From NCBI RefSeq assembly GCF_018390575.1, contig NZ_JAHBCJ010000004.1:74145-138144 (forward strand): DNA of 64,000 nucleotides, written 5' to 3'. Origin of the DNA: Bhargavaea massiliensis. GTDB lineage: Bacteria > Bacillota > Bacilli > Bacillales_A > Planococcaceae. The translations under genes were made by a program, and so were the position numbers. The notes below the pieces were generated by a model. The model was not told the DNA's origin, ran no database searches, and was given only the letters and a program-made list of their open reading frames with translations. Below are positions 21,645 through 31,236 of the stretch, in pieces (the first letter of the stretch is position 1; every line of letters begins with the position of its first letter).

Positions 21645-23840
21645 ATGGCGAAAAATACAGTGATGACGGTAGAGGATGTTTTCGCATCCGTCTCCTCCTA
21701 TATGAATGAAGAGCATGTCCAGTTTGTCAGAGAGGCCTACGAAGTGGCGGAACAGGCACATGAGGGGCAGACCCGCAGCTCGGGTGAGGCGTATATTACG
21801 CATCCCGTACAGGTTGCGGGCATCCTTGCCGACCTCCAGATGGATCCGGAAACTGTGGCAGCAGGCTTCCTGCATGATGTCGTGGAAGACACGGCAGTAA
21901 CGAGAGAGGAGCTGGTCTCCCGTTTCGGGGAAGAAGTGGCCAGGCTGGTCGACGGCGTCACCAAGCTGGACAAGCTGAAGTACAAGTCAAAAGAAGAAAA
22001 GCAGGCGGAAAACCACAGGAAGATGTTTCTCGCGATGGCGCAGGACATCCGGGTCATCCTCATCAAGTTGGCCGACCGCCTTCACAATATGCGCACCCTT
22101 AAATTTACAAGCCCTGAAAAGCAGCGGCGTGTATCGGCCGAGACACTTGAGATCTTTGCGCCGCTTGCCCACCGCCTAGGAATTTCGACCATTAAATGGG
22201 AACTGGAAGACACTGCGCTGCGTTACCTGAATCCGCAGCAGTACTATCGCATCGTCAATCTGATGAAGAGAAAGCGTACCGAGCGGGAAAATTATCTCAA
22301 GAAAGTCATGGACCAGATTCGTGGCGAACTGGAACAGGTAAACATTAAAACGGAACTTTCCGGCCGTCCAAAGCATATCTACAGCATCTACCGCAAAATG
22401 GTCCTGCAGAACAAGCAATTCAATGAAATCTATGACCTGCTCGCCATCCGGGTTCAGGTCTCGAGCATCAAAGACTGCTACGCCGTTCTGGGGATTATCC
22501 ATACGCTCTGGAAACCGATGCCCGGGCGGTTCAAGGACTACATTGCCATGCCAAAGCAAAACCTGTACCAGTCCATTCATACGACCGTCGTCGGCCCGAA
22601 TGGCGAGCCGCTCGAAGTGCAGATCCGGACAGATGAGATGCACCGGATTGCCGAGTACGGGGTTGCGGCCCACTGGGCATACAAAGAAGGCAAGAACCTG
22701 CAGGAAAATCAGGACAGCCTGGATTCCAAGCTGACTTGGTTCCGGGAGATTCTTGACTTCCAGAACGAGTCGTCTAACGCGGAAGAATTTATGGAATCAC
22801 TAAAGTATGACCTGTTCTCGGACATGGTCTACGTCTTCACGCCGAATGGCGATGTCCTGGAACTCCGGTCGGGGTCTGTCCCGATCGACTTTGCCTACAG
22901 GGTCCACTCGGAAGTCGGAAACAAGATGATCGGCGCCAAAGTCAACGGCAAAATCGTCCCGCTCGACACAGAACTCAACACGGGGGATATCGTGGAGATC
23001 CTCACGTCCAAGCAGTCGTTCGGACCAAGCCGGGACTGGCTCAAAATCGCGAACACCTCCCAGGCCAAAAACAAGATCAAGCAGTTCTTCAAAAAACAAC
23101 TGCGTGATGAAAACATCATCAAGGGCCGAGAGATGATCGAGCAAGAACTCAAAGAACGCGGGCTGGCGAAAAAAGATGTACTTACCGAAGAGAACATCAA
23201 GCGGGTTTGCGACAAGTTCAACTTTGCGAATGAAGAAGACATGCATGCCGCCATCGGTTTTAATGGCATCACCGTCCAGCAGGTGGTCAACCGGCTGACG
23301 GAAAAGCTCCGTAAAGAAAAAGAAGCCGAATTGCAGCTTGAAAAAATCACCAAGGAAATGGCGGCTCCACAACAAAAGAAAGAAACTGAATCCGGCGTCA
23401 TCGTTCCGGGTATCGATAACCTGCTCATCCGCCTGTCCCGTTGCTGCAGCCCGGTTCCGGGTGATGAAATTGTCGGGTATATCACGAAAGGCCGCGGTGT
23501 CTCGGTTCACCGGGAGGATTGCCCGAACGTCGTGCCCGACGATTCGGAAAGCCGTCTGATCGACGTGGAATGGGCGGGCAGTCCAGCAGGAAAATATAAA
23601 GAGTATCAGGTGGATATCGAAATCTCAGGTTTCGACCGTCCCGGCCTGCTGAATGAAGTGATGCACATCGTCAATGAACTCAAGACGGTGATCACGGCGG
23701 TCAGCGCGAAAAGTGATAAAAACAAAATCGCGACCATCCATATGACGCTCCTGATCACGAACATCACCCACCTGCACCGGATCGTTGAGCGCATCAAGCA
23801 AATCCGCGACATTTATTATGTCCAGCGGGTCACGAACTGA
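21645..23840 (+). CDS. relA: (p)ppGpp synthetase/hydrolase Rel
   Basis: The long RelA/SpoT homologue makes and degrades (p)ppGpp in the stringent response. The 731-residue protein has the HD hydrolase domain (HDVVEDT near residue 75), the synthetase domain (about 200-340), TGS ([15 protein letters not shown], about 390-450) and a C-terminal ACT domain. Both catalytic halves look intact, so it should be bifunctional. ATG 21645 fits GGAAGGCGG; a GTG nine nt upstream is possible but badly spaced. Confidence 0.96.
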   Translation: MAKNTVMTVEDVFASVSSYMNEEHVQFVREAYEVAEQAHEGQTRSSGEAYITHPVQVAGILADLQMDPETVAAGFLHDVVEDTAVTREELVSRFGEEVARLVDGVTKLDKLKYKSKEEKQAENHRKMFLAMAQDIRVILIKLADRLHNMRTLKFTSPEKQRRVSAETLEIFAPLAHRLGISTIKWELEDTALRYLNPQQYYRIVNLMKRKRTERENYLKKVMDQIRGELEQVNIKTELSGRPKHIYSIYRKMVLQNKQFNEIYDLLAIRVQVSSIKDCYAVLGIIHTLWKPMPGRFKDYIAMPKQNLYQSIHTTVVGPNGEPLEVQIRTDEMHRIAEYGVAAHWAYKEGKNLQENQDSLDSKLTWFREILDFQNESSNAEEFMESLKYDLFSDMVYVFTPNGDVLELRSGSVPIDFAYRVHSEVGNKMIGAKVNGKIVPLDTELNTGDIVEILTSKQSFGPSRDWLKIANTSQAKNKIKQFFKKQLRDENIIKGREMIEQELKERGLAKKDVLTEENIKRVCDKFNFANEEDMHAAIGFNGITVQQVVNRLTEKLRKEKEAELQLEKITKEMAAPQQKKETESGVIVPGIDNLLIRLSRCCSPVPGDEIVGYITKGRGVSVHREDCPNVVPDDSESRLIDVEWAGSPAGKYKEYQVDIEISGFDRPGLLNEVMHIVNELKTVITAVSAKSDKNKIATIHMTLLITNITHLHRIVERIKQIRDIYYVQRVTN

Positions 23841-23859
23841 GGAAGGGGGAGAGTTTTAA

Positions 23860-24303
23860 ATGAAAGTGGTCATTCAGAGGAGCGGGGAAGCGTCCGTGAC
23901 CGTCGGCGGTAAGGTGACCGGTGCCATCGACAGCGGCTATGTGCTTCTGGTCGGCATCACACACTCCGACACGGAAGAGGATGTCCGTTATGTGGCCAAT
24001 AAAGTCGCCAACCTCCGCCTGTTTGAAGATGACGAGGGAAAGATGAACCTGTCGATCCTGGAAGCGGGCGGCGCCATTTTATCTGTATCGCAGTTCACGC
24101 TGTATGCGGATACGACAAGGGGACGCCGTCCCGGATTCTCAGAAGCGGCAAGGCCCGAACAGGCCCAGCCGATTTATGAGCGATTCAATGAAGAGCTCCG
24201 CGGCCTCGGGCTCCGTGTGGAAACCGGTGTCTTCGGCGCCATGATGGACGTCAGCCTCACCAACGACGGCCCTGTCACGGTGATTCTTGAATCGAAGAAA
24301 TGA
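23860..24303 (+). CDS. dtd: D-aminoacyl-tRNA deacylase
   Basis: Dtd removes D-amino acids (and glycine) from mischarged tRNA. The 147-residue protein has the catalytic [17 protein letters not shown] segment and the Gly-cisPro motif in [20 protein letters not shown] precedes ATG 23860. It lies 19 nt after relA, the usual relA-dtd operon. Confidence 0.97.
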   Translation: MKVVIQRSGEASVTVGGKVTGAIDSGYVLLVGITHSDTEEDVRYVANKVANLRLFEDDEGKMNLSILEAGGAILSVSQFTLYADTTRGRRPGFSEAARPEQAQPIYERFNEELRGLGLRVETGVFGAMMDVSLTNDGPVTVILESKK

Positions 24304-24332
24304 CTAAAAGAGCTAAAAAGGCTTTACAAGTG

Positions 24333-24378
24333 ACTGCAGACAAAGGTGAGCATATCGCCCCTTCGCCTGCAGTTTTAA
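24333..24378 (+). terminator. terminator after dtd
   Basis: ACTGCAG (24333-24339) pairs with CTGCAGT (24367-24373) around a loop with an inner AAGG/CCTT pair, followed by TTTTAATTTT. Confidence 0.6.
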
Positions 24379-24389
24379 TTTTAGATGAA

Positions 24390-24572
24390 TCCTTGGGATT
24401 TCCGCGTCAGGCCCCCCGTTTTCCGAAGTATTGCTTCAGTCGGCACCAGTCCATAGGCTGACGTCTTCGCGCATCGCACAGTGGAAGGTCTTCCTTGTTT
24501 ATCTGTGGTACTTGGCTATGGTTTCTATACTGCTGCGATACATTTTCCGAATCGTTCATAGTGATTTATCGG
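24390..24572 (+). other. gene-free stretch
   Basis: No open frame with a ribosome site, no tRNA-like fold and no strong promoter recognised on either strand. It leads into the interspersed repeat at 24573. Confidence 0.5.
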
Positions 24573-24714
24573 TGTTGATTGGAGCAGAAGGTGTTTGACT
24601 CCTGCGATAAAAGCGGGCCAGGCGGTACACCGCAGGACCCCGCGAGGCTCGATGAGGCTTGCGGACCGCACGCGGAAAGCAAGCACCCGGAGCGGAAATC
24701 GGTCAATAATACGT
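24573..24714 (+). repeat. Bacillales-type GC-rich interspersed repeat
   Basis: Begins GTTGATTGGAGCAGAAGG, continues GACTCCTGCG...AAAGCGGGCC, then ACCGCAGGACCCCGCGAGG, GAGGCTTGCGGACCGC, CGCGGAAAGCAAGC and GAGCGGAAATC. This block order is what I know from repetitive intergenic elements of many Bacillaceae/Planococcaceae genomes. Diverged copies lie within 31237-31481 and at 59580-59620. Non-coding. Confidence 0.7.
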
Positions 24715-24718
24715 AAAA

Positions 24719-24760
24719 GCTGCAGATCATGGAGCAATTTTGCTCTCTTGATCTGCAGCT
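24719..24760 (-). terminator. terminator of the amidase gene
   Basis: AGCTGCAGATCA pairs with TGATCTGCAGCT, with an inner GGAGCAA/TTGCTCT pair; on the minus strand it is followed by TTTTACG. A second hairpin, GCAGAAC/GTTCTGC (24763-24784), has a T-run on the plus strand, so the region may block transcription both ways. Confidence 0.65.
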
Positions 24761-24787
24761 CGGCAGAACCCGGCTCAGTTCTGCTTT

Positions 24788-26341
24788 TTATTGTCCCAAT
24801 TGGGAATCGAAGTATTTGATAATTCCTTTGTAGATGCCATCTGTTGCCTGTTCCCGGTACTCAGGGTTTGTCACGCGGCGTTCTTCGGACAGGTTGCTGA
24901 GAAAGCCGAGTTCGACGAGGATGGACGGCTGCCGATTGTCGCGCAGCACGAGGTAGTTCCCTTTCTGGACACCCCTGTCCTTCAGGTTCACAGATTTGCC
25001 TAGATAGATGTTGACGTACTCAGCAAGAGGTTCCTCGATTGATTTCTGGTAATAGGTGGTGAATCCCCGGACCGAGTGGTCGGTCGTCGCGTCGTAATGA
25101 AGGCTGATGAACGCGTCGGCCCCCGCCTGATTGCTGAGCGAAACCCGCTTTCTCAAGCCGACATACTCATCGGTTTCCCGTGTCAGGATCACTTCCGCAC
25201 CGGCTGCCCTTAGCTTGGAAGCCAGGAGTTCTGCCGTGGGGAGGGTGAGGTCTTTTTCATTTGTTCCCCTCATGCCGGTTGTCCCGCCGTCATTGCCGCC
25301 GTGGCCCGGGTCAATTACGAGGGTGACCCCATTCAGCGTTCCCTCTTTGCGCCCGGCTTTTTTCTTTTGGTCTTTCAGCTCCGCCGCTTCGCCTCCGACT
25401 GACACGACCCAGCTTGCCACATAGGCTTCCGAGCCGTCATTCAGCGAAATCCGATACCAGTCGCCTTCACGTACACCGCTAAAGGTTTCTCCGGCAGCCG
25501 CCCGTTTTACCACATCAGATGAAGTGGAATCACTGCTTCGCAGGTTCGTTCCGTCATAAAGAATGGTGACCGAATCGGCTTGGTTGCCGGACTCCGATCC
25601 GGTTTTTCCAGAAGGGGTGCCGGCAGCAGCGGCCCCGGAAGAGCGGACGCCATGGAAGGCGTACACCCAGCCCTCTTTGCCGCTGATGGAGAGTTTGACC
25701 CAATTTCCGGAAGTTTCGGTGATCGGGTAACTTTCACCCTGTCTGACCACTGTGACTTTACCGGCGGTCAAATCCGGTTTTTCGCGGACGTTCAGCGCGG
25801 ATACGGCAACTGTGAACGTTCCGCTTTCCGCTTTCGCCTTTTCCGTTTCAGGCTTGGCCGAAGAGGCGGTTATGTATTGACTGGATACCCAGCCGCGCGT
25901 TCCGTTCACAGTCACTTCCGTCCATCCGCCAGAAGAGCCGTGGGAAGTGGCCTGGTCGCCGCGGTTCATCTTCAGAAGAACCGCGGATGACGTGGTCGGC
26001 TGTGCGCGTACATTCAGCCTGTCCACCTGCGAAATGACGGTGTCGGATCCCGGTGCCGGGGCAGCTGACGTTTTGGTCAGGTAAGCGGCGATATACCCTT
26101 TGGAAGAACCGGCATCCACATACAGCCAATCGCCTTCGGATCCGAGAACCTTGACGGTGTCACCGCGTTTCAGGGAACCGGTCACACTGTGTGCGAGCCC
26201 CGGTCCAGAACGGATATTGACCGAATCGGTATCGACTGTCACTGTGCCTGCCGCCCGGACAGTGCCGGATGTGCCATGGAAGCCGAGCAACAGTCCGCAG
26301 ACCAGCAAAATGGATAATGCGATTTTCCGTTTGTTTCTCAT
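24788..26341 (-). CDS. N-acetylmuramoyl-L-alanine amidase with four SH3b domains (YrvJ-like)
   Basis: A secreted peptidoglycan hydrolase that cleaves between muramic acid and L-alanine. The 517-residue protein has a signal peptide (about 1-30, cut near VRAAG), four SH3b repeats (about 33-95, 103-160, 172-232 and 260-318), each with an N(V/L)R pattern, and a C-terminal Amidase_3 domain (about 340-512) with DPGHGGNDGG, the metal Glu in GTNEKD, and SLHYDA. B. subtilis yrvJ has the same position between dtd and hisS and similar length. Confidence 0.92.
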   Translation of the reverse strand: MRNKRKIALSILLVCGLLLGFHGTSGTVRAAGTVTVDTDSVNIRSGPGLAHSVTGSLKRGDTVKVLGSEGDWLYVDAGSSKGYIAAYLTKTSAAPAPGSDTVISQVDRLNVRAQPTTSSAVLLKMNRGDQATSHGSSGGWTEVTVNGTRGWVSSQYITASSAKPETEKAKAESGTFTVAVSALNVREKPDLTAGKVTVVRQGESYPITETSGNWVKLSISGKEGWVYAFHGVRSSGAAAAGTPSGKTGSESGNQADSVTILYDGTNLRSSDSTSSDVVKRAAAGETFSGVREGDWYRISLNDGSEAYVASWVVSVGGEAAELKDQKKKAGRKEGTLNGVTLVIDPGHGGNDGGTTGMRGTNEKDLTLPTAELLASKLRAAGAEVILTRETDEYVGLRKRVSLSNQAGADAFISLHYDATTDHSVRGFTTYYQKSIEEPLAEYVNIYLGKSVNLKDRGVQKGNYLVLRDNRQPSILVELGFLSNLSEERRVTNPEYREQATDGIYKGIIKYFDSQLGQ

Positions 26342-26409
26342 TCATCCCCCTCCTCAAGGATAAGTTTACGGTGAAGTCACGGAGAATTCTATACCTTTTT
26401 CGAAAACGG

Positions 26410-26438
26410 TTGACAGTTGATTCTTAAGTCATTAAGAT
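26410..26438 (+). promoter_or_regulatory. promoter of the hisS T-box transcript
   Basis: TTGACA (26410-26415), a 17-nt spacer and TAAGAT (26433-26438). Start near 26445, just before stem I. Confidence 0.6.
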
Positions 26439-26444
26439 AATGGT

Positions 26445-26731
26445 TAATTGATACTGGAATGGACGCCACTGACCGGAAAATTAGCGGCCCATTGTCCTGA
26501 AAAGAGAGGGTGGGACCCGGGCTGAAATCCCGCCTGCAGGACAAGGGCCGTGAACAACATCCGAGAGGCTCTTCTTCGAAAAGGGAGGATCTCCCCGCGT
26601 AGGAGAAGACGGAACCGGCCGTTACCCGGACCGAGTGGGTGCAGCTTTGCTGTGCCAATCAGGGTGGAACCGCGGTGGCTAAAAGTGAGCCTTCGTCCCT
26701 TGCAGAAATGCAGGGGACGGGGGCTCTTTTT
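26445..26731 (+). promoter_or_regulatory. T-box riboswitch of hisS-aspS, AAC (Asn-type) specifier
   Basis: The T-box sequence AGGGTGGAACCGCGG is at 26661-26675, and AGAGAG of stem I is at 26502-26507. Stem I pairs GTCCTG (26494-26499) with CAGGAC (26537-26542), CGGCCC (26485-26490) with GGGCCG (26545-26550) and CGGA (26474-26477) with TCCG (26560-26563). The specifier-loop strand between the last two reads TGAAC-AAC-A, which matches the GAAN-NNN-A pattern of known T-boxes and of the alaS leader here, so the specifier is AAC (26556-26558). The terminator, GAGCC..CGTCCC../..GGGACG..GGCTC with five T, is at 26687-26731. Uncharged tRNA should favour the antiterminator. Confidence 0.88.
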
Positions 26732-26756
26732 CATTTCTTGGAAAGGATGGATATCA

Positions 26757-28025
26757 ATGATGTTCAAAGTGCCTAGAGGAACGAAAGATCTGCTTCCGGA
26801 AGAAACGGGAAGCTGGCAGGCGGTCGAGTCGCTGATCCGGGAAACATGCCGTCTTTACCGTTATGAAGAAATCAGGACACCGGTTTTCGAGCAGACCGAA
26901 CTGTTCACAAGAAGTGTCGGGGACACGACCGATATTGTCCAGAAGGAGATGTACACATTCGAGGACCGGGGCGGGCGTTCGCTGACGCTCCGGCCGGAAG
27001 GCACTGCGCCGGTCGTCCGGGCATTTGTCGAAAACAAGATGTTCGGCTCACCTGATCAGCCAGTGAAGCTCTATTACATGGGACCGATGTTCCGCTATGA
27101 ACGCCAACAGGCAGGACGTTACCGCCAGTTTGTGCAGTTTGGTGTCGAGGCGATCGGAAGCGATTCGCCGGCAATCGATGCGGAAGTCATTTCCCTCGCG
27201 ATGGATGTGTATCAGCGTGCGGGGCTCAAGGAATTGCGTCTTGTAATCAATTCGCTCGGCGACAAGGAAAGCCGGAACGCACACCGCGAAGCACTGATCC
27301 GCCACTTTGAACCGTCGATCGGCGAGTTCTGCAGTGACTGCCAGAACAGGCTCGAGAAAAATCCGCTCCGGATCCTGGACTGCAAAGTGGACCGGGAACA
27401 TCCGCTGATGAACAACGCACCGGCGCTTACCGACTTCCTGAACAAAGAGTCCGCAGCCTACTTCGGAGAGGTGAAAACGGCGCTGGACGCACTCGGAATC
27501 GACTATGTTGTCGATCCGAACCTTGTCAGGGGGCTGGATTACTATAACCACACCGCTTTCGAAATCATGAGCACTTCGGACGGATTCGGAGCCATCACGA
27601 CGCTCTGCGGAGGCGGGCGCTATAACGGGCTGTCGGAAGACATCGGCGGTCCGGAAGCGCCCGGCATCGGGTTTGCCATGAGCATCGAGCGTTTCCTGAT
27701 GGCGCTGGAGGCCGAAGGCAAGATGCCGGAAACCGAAAGCAAGCTGGATGCGTTCATCGTCGCTCTGGACGATGAGTCCCGGAAAGAAGCGGTCAAGATT
27801 CTCGGCAACCTTCGGCGGGAAGGCATCGCGGCAGATATGGATTACCTTGGCCGGAAGATGAAGGCCCAGATGAAGGCGGCAGACCGCATGAAAGCGAGAC
27901 ATGTTATCGTCATCGGCGAAGATGAGCTTAAAAACGGAGCCGCCGGCGTGAAAAACATGGCGGACGGCACACAGGAGACGGTGGAATTCTTCCGTCTTTC
28001 GGAAGCCCTGAAAAGCAGATCTTGA
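26757..28025 (+). CDS. hisS: Histidyl-tRNA synthetase
   Basis: Class II synthetase that charges tRNA-His. The 422-residue protein begins with [13 protein letters not shown], has motif 2 [20 protein letters not shown], the His-binding GGGRYNGL and [14 protein letters not shown], and a C-terminal anticodon domain (about 330-420). ATG 26757 follows GGAAAGGA; an open frame extends upstream through the T-box, but that part is leader. aspS follows after 20 nt. Confidence 0.96.
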   Translation: MMFKVPRGTKDLLPEETGSWQAVESLIRETCRLYRYEEIRTPVFEQTELFTRSVGDTTDIVQKEMYTFEDRGGRSLTLRPEGTAPVVRAFVENKMFGSPDQPVKLYYMGPMFRYERQQAGRYRQFVQFGVEAIGSDSPAIDAEVISLAMDVYQRAGLKELRLVINSLGDKESRNAHREALIRHFEPSIGEFCSDCQNRLEKNPLRILDCKVDREHPLMNNAPALTDFLNKESAAYFGEVKTALDALGIDYVVDPNLVRGLDYYNHTAFEIMSTSDGFGAITTLCGGGRYNGLSEDIGGPEAPGIGFAMSIERFLMALEAEGKMPETESKLDAFIVALDDESRKEAVKILGNLRREGIAADMDYLGRKMKAQMKAADRMKARHVIVIGEDELKNGAAGVKNMADGTQETVEFFRLSEALKSRS

Positions 28026-28045
28026 GTGAGGAAGGAAGAGCTGAC

Positions 28046-29806
28046 ATGAAAAGAACCAACTATTGCGGTGAAGTCACCGAGACACAGATCGGACAGAAAG
28101 TCGTCCTGAAGGGGTGGGTGCAGCGGCGCCGTGACCTTGGAGGCCTGATTTTCGTTGATCTTCGTGACCGGACGGGAATCGTGCAGGTCGTCTTTAATCC
28201 GGACTTTTCCGGTGAGGCCATGAAGACAGGTGACCGGCTGCGCAATGAATTTGTCGTCGAGGTGCGCGGCACTGTAATCGGCCGCGAGGAAAACCAGGTT
28301 AACCCGAACCTCAAAACAGGCAGGATTGAAGTCCAGGCGGAAGAGATCGACATCATCAACGAAGCGAAAAATCCGCCATTCGTCATTGAAGATGCAAACC
28401 AAGTAGGCGAGGAAATCCGACTGAAATACCGCTACCTTGACCTGCGCCGCCCGGAAATGTACCGGACGTTCAAAATGCGCTCGGACATCATGAAAACCGT
28501 GCGGAACTATCTGGACGACAATGGATTCATGGAAGTCGAGACGCCATACCTCACAAAATCGACCCCGGAAGGTGCCCGGGACTACCTTGTTCCGAGCCGT
28601 GTCCATGACGGCGAGTTTTATGCGCTTCCGCAATCTCCGCAGCTTTTCAAGCAGTTACTCATGGTCTCCGGTTTCGATAAGTATTACCAGATTGTCCGAT
28701 GCTTCCGGGACGAGGACCTGAGGGCGGACCGGCAGCCTGAGTTTACCCAGATCGACATGGAGATGAGCTTTGTCGAAATGGAAGACGTCATCGAACTGAA
28801 CGAAACCCTTATGCAAAAAGTGATGAAGGACGTCAAAGGTGTTGAGGTGTCCGTGCCATTCCAGCGCATGACCTATGACGAAGCGATGGCGCGTTACGGT
28901 TCCGATAAGCCGGATGTCCGATTCGGACTTGAACTTCAGGATGTTTCCGAAATTGTTGCAGACTCCTCCTTCAAGGTGTTCGCGGGCGCGGTTTCATCCG
29001 GAGGGCAGGTCAAGGCGATCAACGTTAAAGGCGCCGCGGGCGATTATTCCCGCAAAGACATCGATGCGCTCGGGGAATTTGCGGGCCGGTACGGTGCCAA
29101 GGGGCTTGCCTGGATGAAAGTCGAAGAAGACGGGCTGAAGGGCCCGATCGCCAAGTTTTTCGAAGGCGAGACGGCGGAACAGCTGAAGGCTTCTCTCGAA
29201 GCGGAGCCCGGTGACCTTCTGCTATTCGTTGCCGACAAAAAGCAAGTGGTCGCTGACGCGCTGGGCGCTCTCCGTCTGAAACTCGGCAAGGATCGCGGCC
29301 TGATTGATGAATCCCGCTATGCCTTCCTGTGGGTGACCGACTGGCCGCTGTTTGAGTATGACGAAGAAGACGGCCGCTATTATGCAGCCCACCATCCGTT
29401 CACGATGCCGGTCCGTGAAGACATTGAGAAGCTCGGCACGGAGCCACAGAAAGTCCGGGCGATGGCCTATGACATGGTGTTGAACGGTTTTGAGCTCGGC
29501 GGAGGTTCTCTCCGGATCTATGAACGCGATATCCAGGAAAAAATGTTTAAGGCACTCGGATTTACCGAAGAAGAGGCAAAGGCCCAGTTCGGATTTTTGC
29601 TGGATGCCTTTGACTATGGAACGCCTCCGCACGGCGGAATCGCTTTCGGTCTTGACCGCCTTGCGATGCTTCTTGCGGGCGCATCAAGCCTGCGCGACGT
29701 CATCGCATTCCCGAAAACGGCAAGTGCAAGCGACCTCATGGTTGAAGCGCCGTCCGGTGTGTCTGACGCTCAACTCAAGGAACTGGGTATAAAGCTACAG
29801 AATTAA
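28046..29806 (+). CDS. aspS: Aspartyl-tRNA synthetase
   Basis: Class II synthetase that charges tRNA-Asp. The 586-residue bacterial-type enzyme has the OB-fold anticodon domain (1-110), motif 2 [18 protein letters not shown], the bacterial GAD insertion (about 290-420) and motif 3 [15 protein letters not shown]. The residue after RRRD is Leu (RRRDLGG), as in the discriminating E. coli enzyme rather than the His of the non-discriminating Pseudomonas enzyme; this comparison is from memory. ATG 28046 with GAGGAAGGAAG is preferred to TTG 28022. Confidence 0.95.
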   Translation: MKRTNYCGEVTETQIGQKVVLKGWVQRRRDLGGLIFVDLRDRTGIVQVVFNPDFSGEAMKTGDRLRNEFVVEVRGTVIGREENQVNPNLKTGRIEVQAEEIDIINEAKNPPFVIEDANQVGEEIRLKYRYLDLRRPEMYRTFKMRSDIMKTVRNYLDDNGFMEVETPYLTKSTPEGARDYLVPSRVHDGEFYALPQSPQLFKQLLMVSGFDKYYQIVRCFRDEDLRADRQPEFTQIDMEMSFVEMEDVIELNETLMQKVMKDVKGVEVSVPFQRMTYDEAMARYGSDKPDVRFGLELQDVSEIVADSSFKVFAGAVSSGGQVKAINVKGAAGDYSRKDIDALGEFAGRYGAKGLAWMKVEEDGLKGPIAKFFEGETAEQLKASLEAEPGDLLLFVADKKQVVADALGALRLKLGKDRGLIDESRYAFLWVTDWPLFEYDEEDGRYYAAHHPFTMPVREDIEKLGTEPQKVRAMAYDMVLNGFELGGGSLRIYERDIQEKMFKALGFTEEEAKAQFGFLLDAFDYGTPPHGGIAFGLDRLAMLLAGASSLRDVIAFPKTASASDLMVEAPSGVSDAQLKELGIKLQN

Positions 29807-29835
29807 AATAAGGCGGAAGCCATAAACGTTCAGCA

Positions 29836-29864
29836 TTGATTCCAAGATTCAGATATGTTACTAT
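29836..29864 (+). promoter_or_regulatory. 6S RNA promoter
   Basis: TTGATT (29836-29841), exactly 17 nt, TACTAT (29859-29864). The predicted start near 29871 coincides with the 5' end expected from the closing stem of 6S RNA. Confidence 0.65.
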
Positions 29865-29872
29865 GATTCCAA

Positions 29873-30057
29873 TACAGATCCTGATGTGTTCGTTATTTGT
29901 CTATCAGTTTTGACCGAACATTCAAATCGTAGGGAGTCCGAATACCGGCATTGCTGGCATGCCCCTCAGAGGGAAGTCAAACGTGCCGGTGAGGACACCC
30001 ACCTGCCTTGTGCGGGTTCAAAACGATTAACCAAAGACGGCACAATCGGGATCTGTC
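29873..30057 (+). ncRNA. ssrS: 6S RNA (SsrS, BsrA type)
   Basis: 6S RNA binds sigma-A RNA polymerase by mimicking open promoter DNA and dampens transcription in stationary phase. The closing stem pairs ACAGATCC (29874-29881) with GGATCTGT (30049-30056); the CCTGATGTGTT block after it is as in the Bacillus 6S-1 RNA. The gene sits between aspS and tcdA, the place of bsrA in B. subtilis. It has its own promoter and a terminator. The internal bubble was not folded computationally. Confidence 0.85.
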
Positions 30058-30072
30058 CCGTTTTGACTGACC

Positions 30073-30103
30073 GCCTCCCGCCTGAGCGGGAGGCTTTTAT
30101 TTT
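30073..30103 (+). terminator. terminator after 6S RNA
   Basis: GCCTCCCGC/GCGGGAGGC around CTGA, then TTTTATTTT. Confidence 0.93.
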
Positions 30104-30127
30104 GATTTGCGAAAGGAAGGAACCCCC

Positions 30128-30892
30128 ATGCTGCACCAGTTTTCCAGAAATGAACTATCAGTAGGCAAAGAGGGGCTGGACCGATACAGGCAGACGACCG
30201 TCGCCGTTCTCGGTGTCGGCGGCGTCGGCTCATTCGCGGCAGAAGCGTGCGCACGGACAGGAATAGGCCGGATCATCCTGATCGACAAGGATGAAGTCGA
30301 CATCACGAACGTCAACCGCCAGCTTGTCGCTTATCTGTCTACGGTCGGGCGGAAAAAAGCCGAAGTGATGAAAGAGCGGATTGCGGACATCAATCCTGAT
30401 TGTGAAGTGATCACACTCAACATGTTTTACACGGAAGAAACGGCGGACCAACTGTTTGATCTGAGTCCTGACTATGTGATTGATGCATCCGACACGATCG
30501 CCTATAAGATCCATCTGATCAAAGAGTGCGTGAAGCGCGGCGTGAAAGTCATCTCCTGCATGGGGGTCGCCCGCAAAACCGATCCGACACGTTTGCAGAT
30601 TGTGGACATCTCGAAAACTCACACGGATCCGCTTGCCAAAGTGATCCGGACGACGCTCCGAAAGGACGGCATCCGAAAAGGCGTCCCGGTTGTTTTCTCG
30701 GACGAAAGCCCGATCATTTCCAAGGAAGAAGTCAATGAGGTGGTGGGGAAGCCGGATGCGAAAATCCGCAAGGCGAAAATGCCTCCTGCATCGAACGCAT
30801 TTGTTCCGTCGACCGCCGGATTGTTCTGTGCTTCCTGGGTACTGAATGACATCGTCAAGGACATCAAGATCAAACGTGTAAAAGGCGAATAA
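30128..30892 (+). CDS. tcdA: tRNA threonylcarbamoyladenosine dehydratase TcdA
   Basis: TcdA cyclises t6A37 in ANN-decoding tRNAs to ct6A using ATP. The 254-residue E1-like protein has the nucleotide-binding VLGVGGVGSFAAE (about residues 27-39), the DKDEVDITNVNRQ motif and DASDT. It corresponds to B. subtilis YrvM, in the same place after 6S RNA. AAGGAAGG precedes ATG 30128. Confidence 0.94.
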   Translation: MLHQFSRNELSVGKEGLDRYRQTTVAVLGVGGVGSFAAEACARTGIGRIILIDKDEVDITNVNRQLVAYLSTVGRKKAEVMKERIADINPDCEVITLNMFYTEETADQLFDLSPDYVIDASDTIAYKIHLIKECVKRGVKVISCMGVARKTDPTRLQIVDISKTHTDPLAKVIRTTLRKDGIRKGVPVVFSDESPIISKEEVNEVVGKPDAKIRKAKMPPASNAFVPSTAGLFCASWVLNDIVKDIKIKRVKGE

Positions 30893-30897
30893 ATAAC

Positions 30898-30926
30898 ATC
30901 CGTTCCCCCTGGGGAGCGGATTTTTT
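30898..30926 (+). terminator. terminator after tcdA
   Basis: ATCCGTTCCCC/GGGGAGCGGAT (one G-U pair) followed by six T. Confidence 0.9.
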
Positions 30927-30965
30927 CTCTGTTCGAGTTGGAATTAGATAATAATTTTATGTTTA

Positions 30966-31201
30966 CAAAGTTAAACTAGGAGCCCGAAGTTGCAACATGG
31001 AATACGGAGTTGAAACATGGAGCGGAAAGTTGCAACATGGAATGCGGAGTTGAAACAAGGAGCGGAAAGTTGCAACATGGAATGCGAAGTTGAAACAAGG
31101 AGCGGAAAGTTGCAACATGGAATATGGAGTTGAAACAAGGAGCGGCAAGTTGCAACATGGAATACGGAGTTAAAACAAGGAGCCCGAAGTTGAAACAAGG
31201 A
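30966..31201. repeat. 20-bp phased tandem repeat, array 2
   Basis: Twelve 20-bp units. The TTG of the core starts at 30970 (degenerate), 30990, 31010, 31030 and so on to 31190 without a phase slip. Consensus GTTGCAACATGG alternates with GTTGAAACAAGG, giving a 40-bp higher-order period across the middle of the array. The core TTGC(A/C)ACA(T/A)GG and the 20-bp phase are shared with array 1 at 1-164. Non-coding. Confidence 0.93.
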
Positions 31202-31236
31202 ACGCCGATACCGGCTCCGGCTGCCACCAATCAAAA

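Noticed and set aside
26550-26756. N-terminal extension of HisRS through the T-box
   Set aside because: The open frame is leader RNA with T-box pairing; the enzyme starts at 26757 behind a ribosome site.
28046-29806. Calling AspRS non-discriminating on the basis of the Asn specifier
   Set aside because: The RRRDLGG residue matches discriminating enzymes as far as I recall, so the evidence conflicts and the call would be unsafe.
30966-31201. CRISPR array
   Set aside because: The parts between cores are not unique spacers but further copies of the same 20-bp unit, and no cas genes are present.
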